NCBI GenBank assembly: GCA_017607445.1
Contig: JAEVHH010000005.1
Location: 4,097,001 to 4,161,000, forward strand
From: Histoplasma ohiense
Taxonomy: Eukaryota > Ascomycota > Eurotiomycetes > Onygenales > Ajellomycetaceae
DNA length: 64,000 nt
Reading direction: 5' to 3'
Made by a program: the position numbers and the translations under genes. Every line of letters begins with the position of its first letter. Positions within the stretch are counted from its first letter, which is position 1. The notes below the pieces were generated by a model. It saw nothing but the letters and a program-made list of their open reading frames with translations. It was not told the origin of the DNA and did not search any database. Of this stretch, positions 58,401-64,000 are shown piece after piece.

Positions 58401-58858
58401 AAGGCATCAAGAGAAATCCTTTGCCATTGAAGATCAAGTTCTTCTATCTTTCATGAATATAACAACTTCTAGACCTTGCTGCAAGCTTGAAGATAAATGG
58501 TTTGAATCATTTACAATTCTGAACATCATTGAATTGCAAGTATATTGACTAGATCTTCCAAGAATCTTTGAATCTATGCATTCTGTCTTCCATGTTACCT
58601 TGTTGGAACTCTATTATCAGAGACCAGGTGAAGAACCTAAGAAACCTCCTGACATTCTACTTGAAAGTGAAATGGAATATTTTGTTGAAGCTATTTTGGA
58701 TAAATGATTGCACTGTAATAAGAAGCAATATCTTGTCAAGTGGGAAGAATATTCTAATACTGAGAACACTTGAAAACCCTCTAATAATCTTTTGAATTCC
58801 CATAACCTTCTCAAAGAATATGAGAAGATAAATTGAAATCAATCTCTTGTTAAGAAGA
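55438..58858 (+). pseudogene. pol: Element C pol: RT, RNase H, integrase, chromodomain (broken)
   Basis: RT A-K-K-K-N-G-T-L-H-L-C-I-D-Y near 55940-55985; Y-L-D-D-I-L-I-Y near 56270-56290. RNase H V-E-M-D-A-S-K near 56720. Integrase C-D-I-C-Q-H-V near 57780-57800, Y-D-S-I-L-V-I-L-D near 57925, S-D-R-D-K near 58067, and an intact H-P-Q-T-D-G-Q-T-E-R-Q-N block near 58153. Chromodomain Y-F-V-E-A-I-L-D-K-*-L...Q-Y-L-V-K-W...E-N-T-*-K-P near 58675-58780. In RT nearly all TGAs sit at Arg positions (D-Y-*, K-N-*, D-L-*). At T-*-K-P and H-H-*-*-H-Y-L they sit at Trp and Arg. Confidence 0.82.
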
Positions 58859-59221
58859 AGTGTTCCAGAACACAACATTAGTAGTTCTTCTATTTTTTTC
58901 TATAAAGGTTTTGAAGTTTCTACTTATCTATACTTCTGCTTTGAACTGTGAAAGATTCTTGAAGCTTAGTGGCACTCTTCTCCTTTTTATCCTACAAGGT
59001 TTTAGAAGTTTAATGAGGCTATGTTATGATTTCAAACTCTGATCAGAAGAAAAAAGCAAAGAATCAAGATATTATTCTGAGCATTATACCCTTGATGAAA
59101 AAACTATTTAAAAAAAAAAACACTCAAAGAATCCTTCAGAACACTATCTATAATTTATTCTTCTTCTATAATATCAAATTTTCTTTCAATTTTCCTGATC
59201 CTTCCTACCAACTACAATCTG
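58859..59221 (+). other. Element C, non-coding segment behind pol
   Basis: A/T-rich, with poly-A runs (aaaaaaaaaa near 59110). Short open frames overlap here on both strands, but none shows a motif. I see only the space between the chromodomain end and the antisense frame. Confidence 0.5.
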
Positions 59222-60026
59222 TTAGTGATTATCTAGTGAAATTCCTTTGGTTATATGTACTGTATAAAATGTTGTCTTCAAGCATTCAATATTCTGGGCC
59301 ATCTCCCCCATCTGTGTAATCATTTTTTCCATTTTTTTGTTCATTTCCTTCTGAGTGGTTTCAATCCGCTGCAGAATCGCAAGAACTTCGAGGGCAGGGG
59401 ATGGATTTGATACAGCCACAGAAGCAGCAGCAGGGAAAGCAGAAGGAGCAGCAGAGGCTGATGCAGCAACAGATTTTCCCTTGATAGAGGTTCTGCCAGC
59501 AGCAACACAGACCTTTCAGCACTGTGAAGCACTGGGAATGTCTCCATCAATCTTATTACATTCAAACAAGTAATATGTGCTGAGTTTCTTCATGAATTGC
59601 TTCTGCATCACTAGCAATTCAGAGTATTTTCCCAGGCCCTTCTGAAATAACACCTCTAATGCCATAGTCTGATCTTTGAAACACGCAGGAACCTACTCCA
59701 GTGTTAATCTTATTATCAAATCTTTGATATTACTTTGATAAACTTACAGAGTTGCAATGAGATCTATTGTTGTGACATCTCTTGCAATTTTTAAATGTGA
59801 TCTCTCACACACAGAGAGGCATGTCTTCTATTGCTTTGAGACAGTGAACACAGCTCTTCAGCTTCAGACTGTGAGTGTACTGCTCCTCTTCTGATTGCTC
59901 ATTGATTTCTTTGTGCAGTTCCATGGATATGTCCTCTGTGAGAATTTTTTCCATTGCAGAATCAGCTGTGACATTCTCCTCAGTGACAAAATCCTGGATT
60001 TGCTGATTAACTGGAGTAAACAACAT
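59222..60026 (-). pseudogene. Cys-containing reading frame antisense in element C
   Basis: Minus strand, opposite to gag-pol, between pol and the 3' LTR. It opens MLFTPVNQQIQDF at 60026 and has an acidic N-terminus, then S-C-V-H-C-L-K-A-I-E-D-M-P-L-C-V-*-E-R-S near 59790-59850. A second block (59550-59690) and an Ala-rich linker lead to a coiled-coil-like end (I-E-T-T-Q-K-E-M-N-K-K-M-E-K-M) at 59222-59419. GTAAGT donors and branch-like gctaac lie at 60040-60110, and a further GTAAGT...TAG at about 59695-59750, suggesting spliced introns; the frames do not all join cleanly. Cys spacing CX2CX9C resembles CX2CX10C in element B. Function unknown. Confidence 0.45.
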
Positions 60027-60485
60027 AATTTCTGATTCTATTCAAAGCAAGTTAGCAACCCCTTACTGGAAATAGAAACAAAGCAACACAATACTTACTG
60101 GCTGAGGATTTCTCTGAAAAATATGGTTAAAAAACTGCTTTTACTGTTAACAAATGTTTCTATATCAATAACCCACTGATCCTCTAGTTATTACTTACAT
60201 TCTTCTTCAAAATATCAATAGCAGAGGTGGGGGAAGGAATCTCTCAATAGCTTATCAGAATCAAGATTTGCTCAGAGGTTCTGATCCTCTATATTCTTTG
60301 TAAAATCATGTGTTCTATGATTCTATTTACTTCTGTGTTGTCAGTTATGATTCTATTTACTTCTATGAGTTTTGTGTTATCAATGAAACAACAAAGATTC
60401 ACTGTTGCTTGTGATTGTGAATTATCTACAATTATTCTACAATTTTTTGACCTGCTGGGACAGCAGCTCTTTCAGAGGAAACAGT
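60027..60485 (-). other. Element C, segment between antisense frame and 3' LTR
   Basis: On the minus strand there are two intron-like stretches: GTAAGTAATAAC...TTTTTCAG (about 60117-60198) and GTAAGTATTG...GAATAG (about 60040-60100, with gctaac). They could belong to a 5' untranslated part of the antisense frame. A 60-codon plus-strand open frame at 60308 shows no motif. A weak purine tract (cagaggaaacag) precedes the LTR. Confidence 0.4.
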
Positions 60486-60867
60486 TGTAAGAAATCCACA
60501 CTAAGTTATCAGTGCTAGACTGAAATTGGCAATTGCTCTAAAGATATGACATCACTGAACATAGCACCATCAACATCATATCAGGTTTGAAATCAAAGCA
60601 TTATCTTGCCACTTGCATCATACTATGCCATCTACATTATAGCAAGTTTGATTTGTTTACAATACTGTGTATATAGATAGCAGCTGGCTCAATCTTCTAG
60701 GGGTCAGTGGATCATTCTGTTTTAATTTGACCTCTATGTTCTATGATATCAATATTAATTCAAATCCCCTCTGATATATTACTGTATTATCTTCTACAAC
60801 TTAATCCTTGCAGAGTCTTAAGAACTTCTTGTGATATAAGCAGCTAATTCTCATACCGCTGCTTACA
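60486..60867 (+). repeat. Element C 3' LTR (382 bp)
   Basis: TGTAAGAAATCC...CCGCTGCTTACA. Uninterrupted copy of the LTR that is split at 40497-48257. It contains agtggatca near 60698, a 9-nt complement of tgatccact just inside the 5' LTR (48261). Confidence 0.9.
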
Positions 60868-60872
60868 AGTGA

Positions 60873-63391
60873 CTCTCTTTGAATTAGTGAATGCTCTGAG
60901 TACATTTCAGAAATACATTAACTGAGCTCTATGAGATCTGCTCAATAAGATTATCTCAGTGTACATGAATGATATCTTGATCTTCATCAATGGATCACTC
61001 ACTGAGCACTGTAAGCATGTACAACAAGTGCTTGACTGTCTATAAAAAGCTGAACTGCAAGTGGACATTGATAAATGTGACTTTGAGATCAAGTCTACAA
61101 TCTATCTAGAATTCATCAACAAAGCTGAAAAAGATGTACATATGAATTCTAAGAAGATGGAAGCAATCCTCAACTGAAAGACATCAGTCTCAGTAAAAGA
61201 GATTAAAAGCTTTCTAGAATTTGTCAACTTCTACTGAAGATTCATCAAAGACTTCTCTGATATCATACAATCACTGATGGATCTGATCTGAAAAGACACT
61301 GTATTCCAATGAACTGACAAAGCAGATGCAGTATTCAAAAAGCTGAAGTGTATGTTTACAAACACTTCAATGCTGCAATCATTCAATTCAGATAAGCATA
61401 CAATTCTTGAAACAGATGCCTCAGATTATGTAGTAGATGAAGCACTAATGCAATATAATAATGAAGATGTTCTACAATCTTGTGTCTTCATCTCAAAAAA
61501 AATATCACTCACTGAATGCAACTATGAGATCTACAACAAGAAGCTTCTAGTGATCATATAATGCTTCAAAGAATAAGAGTTCAAACTTATAAGTGTTGAA
61601 AGATTTGAAATTATCACTAATCATAAGAATCTAGAGTACTTCACAATCACTCATAAGCTCACTGAGAAGTATATGCATTGATCATTGTTTCTTAGCTGTT
61701 TTTCATTCACAATTCATTATCAATCTGAAGTAGAGAACATTCTTGCAGATGCTCTGTGCTGCTGAGAACAAGATATACCATCTGATAACTTGAATGACAG
61801 ATGAAAACACTGAGAGCATTGATTAATTGACTCTGCAATCATAAGAAATTCTACATAATCAGATGAACTCTGTGTATATATCAATCAGTTCTGAGCTCAA
61901 GAACCCTCACTCAAAGAACAATGAAAGCTAGTGACAGAAGCAGATGAATTCTGACAACAAACTGCTGAAGTTATATAAAGAAGAGCATTTTGATTCCCTG
62001 CAGATGTATACTCAAAAACAGATATCTCAGTATATTCAATCAATGATGACAACTGCTTACACTTTTGAGATAGATGATGAATCTCCAATTCAGAATCTCT
62101 ATGAACACAGATCATGCAAGAAATTCATGACTCACTGATGACTGAGCACTCAGAATGTGAAATCATGTACAATATTGTCACTCAAGAATTCTACTGATCA
62201 GATATATCAAAAGACATACATCAGTTTGTACACAACTGTGATTGCTGTAGCTCAGTGATAGCATGATGTGAATGCTAAAAAAAGATGCTGAAGCCTCTAT
62301 CTGTCTTCAACTGAACTTGATGTGATATAACTATCAATTTTACAGTTTTCTTATCTGAAAGCAGAGGTTCTACAAACATTCTAGTCATTGTCAATCAACT
62401 CAGCAAGAGTATGATACTACAGCTCTGTGACAAAATGAATACTGAAGTAGTTGCAGACATCTTCATCAGAAGTCTGTTCTATCATATACACAGTCTGTCT
62501 TCATTCATTGTGTCAGATAGAGAGTCAATTTGTCAGTGCACTCTGAGTCTGCATATGCCAATTATTAAGAATCAAATGAAAGTTATTAACAGTGTATCAT
62601 TCAGAGACTGATGAAGTTACTGAGAGAATGATATAAACAGTAAAGAACATTCTCTGTAAGTTCTGCAATTATATACAAGACAATTGAAGCAATCTGCTGC
62701 CACATGCTGAGATTGCAATTAACAGTTGAGATTCTATCACAACAGATGTAAGCTTATTCTTTCTTCTATACAGATACAACTTAGAGATTCTGAACTTCTC
62801 TGAGACTTTCTGAGAAACTGCATACATCCACAGTCTTATACAGATGACAGAGAACATTGTGAGTAAGTTGAAGAAAGTCTGTGAATGAGCAGAAGCTTCA
62901 ATGATCAGTGTTCAGCAAGATTATAAGAATCAAATGAACATCAGAAGAAGTTCTGCAATTCAATATCATGTAAAAGACAAAGTCTGACTGAATCTCAAGA
63001 ATATAAAAATGAACTGTCTCTTATGTATGCTAGATTATCATCACATCAAATATACAGTGAAGAAAGTGCTAGATATATATGATTATCAACTCAACACCTC
63101 ATCTGACATTCACAATGTCTTTCATACAAATCTGCTTCAATCCACAGCTGAGGATCCATTCCCCTCACAGAGAATCTTCAATTGACAGCCATTCATCATT
63201 ATAGAAGAAGACAACAAACTAGAGTGAGAGATCAAAGCAATTCTTGACAATAGAACCAATCATCACTGCTGTGAATATCTTATCAAATGAGTAGAATACA
63301 ATCATTCAACCTGGGAACCCACATCTGTCTTAAAGGACATCACCACTCTCAACATCTATGAGTCCTCACTCACTCTGGTAGAGGGGGATAA
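60873..63391 (+). pseudogene. pol: A3 pol, second part: RT end, RNase H, integrase, chromodomain
   Basis: Resumes at ctctctttgaattagtg. RT V-Y-M-N-D-I-L-I-F near 60960; RNase H T-D-A-S-D-Y near 61415; integrase zinc part near 62120-62250; core F-I-V-S-D-R near 62500-62520; chromodomain near 63220-63290, with I-E-Y-N-H-S-T-W-E-P keeping TGG. The polypurine tract gtagagggggataa precedes the 3' LTR. Stops mainly TGA, with some TAA. Confidence 0.78.
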
Positions 63392-63932
63392 TGTGACAGA
63401 TTAGTATTCATTAGTAATTAACTTATACAATCAACTCCTCTTCTGCACTCACTTGTTTCTGATCATTGTGATTTTGTATAATTCTCAATGTTCTTTCACT
63501 CTGTGCTCTGCACTTGTGTAGTCTCTAACAATTCCTCTGCATAGCTCTTAATGTTCTCTCACTCTATACTCTGTGCTCATATAGTCTCTAATGATTCTTC
63601 TGTGTAGCTCTCAATGATTCTCTCATCTCATATTTCATACTCATGTAGTTTCTAACAATTCTTCTGTGTAGCTCTCAATGATTCTTCTGTTTCACATTTC
63701 ATGCTTGTATAGTTTCTAATGATTCTTCTGTGTAGCTCTTATCATTCTTCCACTCTGTGCTTCACTGTGGAGTGGCTTCTAATATTCTTCCACTCTGAAT
63801 TTCTCTCTATAAAAACCCTCTTTGTATGATCTTTTCTTCTGATTTCTTTTCTCTTTTCTCTTTCTTTCCTTAATCAATTCGTAATCTGTATTAGAATAGT
63901 GTTAGATTGTTAATCGAAGTACGCTCATTACA
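63392..63932 (+). repeat. A3 3' LTR (541 bp)
   Basis: TGTGACAGATTAG...CGCTCATTACA, with a short duplication in the pyrimidine tract (cttttctctttt) that makes it 7 bp longer than the 5' LTR. It keeps CpG at its end (ttaatcgaagtacgc). Confidence 0.9.
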
Positions 63933-63937
63933 ACTAT

Positions 63938-64000
63938 TACTGAGTCACAGCAATCACAGTTGCATACAAATCAATATATATCTTTCAATATATCTGATCA
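63938..64000 (-). pseudogene. pol: A5 pol fragment at the window edge
   Basis: tactgagtcacagcaatcacagttg... aligns with A4 at about 51100-51170 (integrase region, minus strand), so A5 continues to the right of the window. Confidence 0.7.

Larger units (their letters stand above)
40497..60867 (+). mobile_element. Element C: second gypsy/chromovirus family, with two nested insertions
   Basis: 3' LTR 60486-60867 (382 bp). 5' LTR 40497-40564 plus 47944-48257, which also add to 382 bp. Target duplication AGTGA (40492-40496 and 60868-60872). gag 48310-49487 and pol 55438-58858 are separated by A4; element B lies in the 5' LTR. Behind pol is a 1.6-kb segment with an antisense Cys-containing reading frame. 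C has TGA stops mainly at Arg sites, plus a few TAA/TAG. Confidence 0.88.
37499..63932 (+). mobile_element. A3: family-A gypsy element split by element C
   Basis: 5' LTR 37499-38032 (534 bp), 3' LTR 63392-63932 (541 bp; the difference is a repeat within its pyrimidine tract). Target duplication ACTAT at 30845-30849 (separated from the LTR by the Helitron) and 63933-63937. Coding sequence is 38385-40496 and 60873-63391. The pol is interrupted by element C after tggacagtga. Confidence 0.88.
2209..64000 (-). mobile_element. A5: minus-strand family-A gypsy element hosting the later insertions
   Basis: A5 is reconstructed from collinear pieces. Its left LTR (3' LTR of the element) is 2209-2291 plus 9655-10042, which add to 471 bp, the same length as the A4 LTRs. 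Interior pieces 10043-10890, 30568-30849 and 63938-64000 follow the order of A4 (49964-51170). Each gap is a complete insertion with its own target duplication: A1, A2 and Helitron plus A3. The element continues past the right edge, so its 5' LTR and own target duplication cannot be seen. Confidence 0.8.

Noticed and set aside
1..64000. Classical RIP with CpA preference
   Set aside because: Paired LTRs keep their CpAs almost without exception while CpG and CpC change; TAG at former TGG sites, expected from CpA mutation, is essentially missing in LINE-1 and element B.

Overview
This 64 kb window reads as a purely repetitive, heterochromatin-like block of a filamentous fungal nuclear genome. 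The element types point to Ascomycota: Ty3/gypsy chromoviruses with chromodomains, Tad1-type LINEs with a CCHC ORF1 and an RNase H, a fungal Helitron, and short GTAAGT...AG intron-like sequences. No species can be named from sequence alone. I find no rRNA, tRNA, CRISPR or convincing single-copy host gene. Nearly every base can be assigned to one of about a dozen nested mobile elements.

Layout, oldest to youngest. A5 is a minus-strand family-A gypsy element. It starts at 2209 and runs off the right edge; its pieces are 2209-2291, 9655-10042, 10043-10890, 30568-30849 and 63938-64000. Inserted into it are: A1 (2292-9649, in the A5 LTR, TSD AAGAA); A2 (10891-30562, TSD CTCAG), which holds LINE-1 (11072-18348, 14-bp TSD) in its 5' LTR and LINE-2 (22050-28735, minus, 14-bp TSD) in its pol; and A3 (37499-63932, TSD ACTAT). 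A Helitron (30850-37498, minus) sits exactly between the left ACTAT and the A3 LTR. A3 is split by element C (40497-60867, TSD AGTGA). C has element B (40565-47938, minus, TSD ACATC) in its 5' LTR and A4 (49493-55432, minus, TSD CAAAC) between gag and pol. The left edge (1-2208) holds older LTR fragments. Two 1,275-bp hAT-like non-autonomous elements (8-bp TSDs) lie at 904-2178 and 3697-4971.

The dominant biology is inactivation. Paired LTRs of one element differ almost only by C->T (or G->A) at CpG and CpC; CpA and CpT are nearly untouched. This differs from classical RIP, which prefers CpA. It explains why LINE-1 and element B are broken almost only by TGA codons, at Arg (CGA) and Trp (TGG) positions, and why conserved glycines have become Asp, Ser, Arg or Glu.

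Two further points stand out. Family A has a 13-nt match between its primer-binding site and its own LTR, as in self-priming Tf1-type elements. Three unrelated elements (B, C and the Helitron) each carry a Cys-rich reading frame near their 3' end, antisense to the replication genes. That antisense cargo is the best candidate here for an undescribed system.
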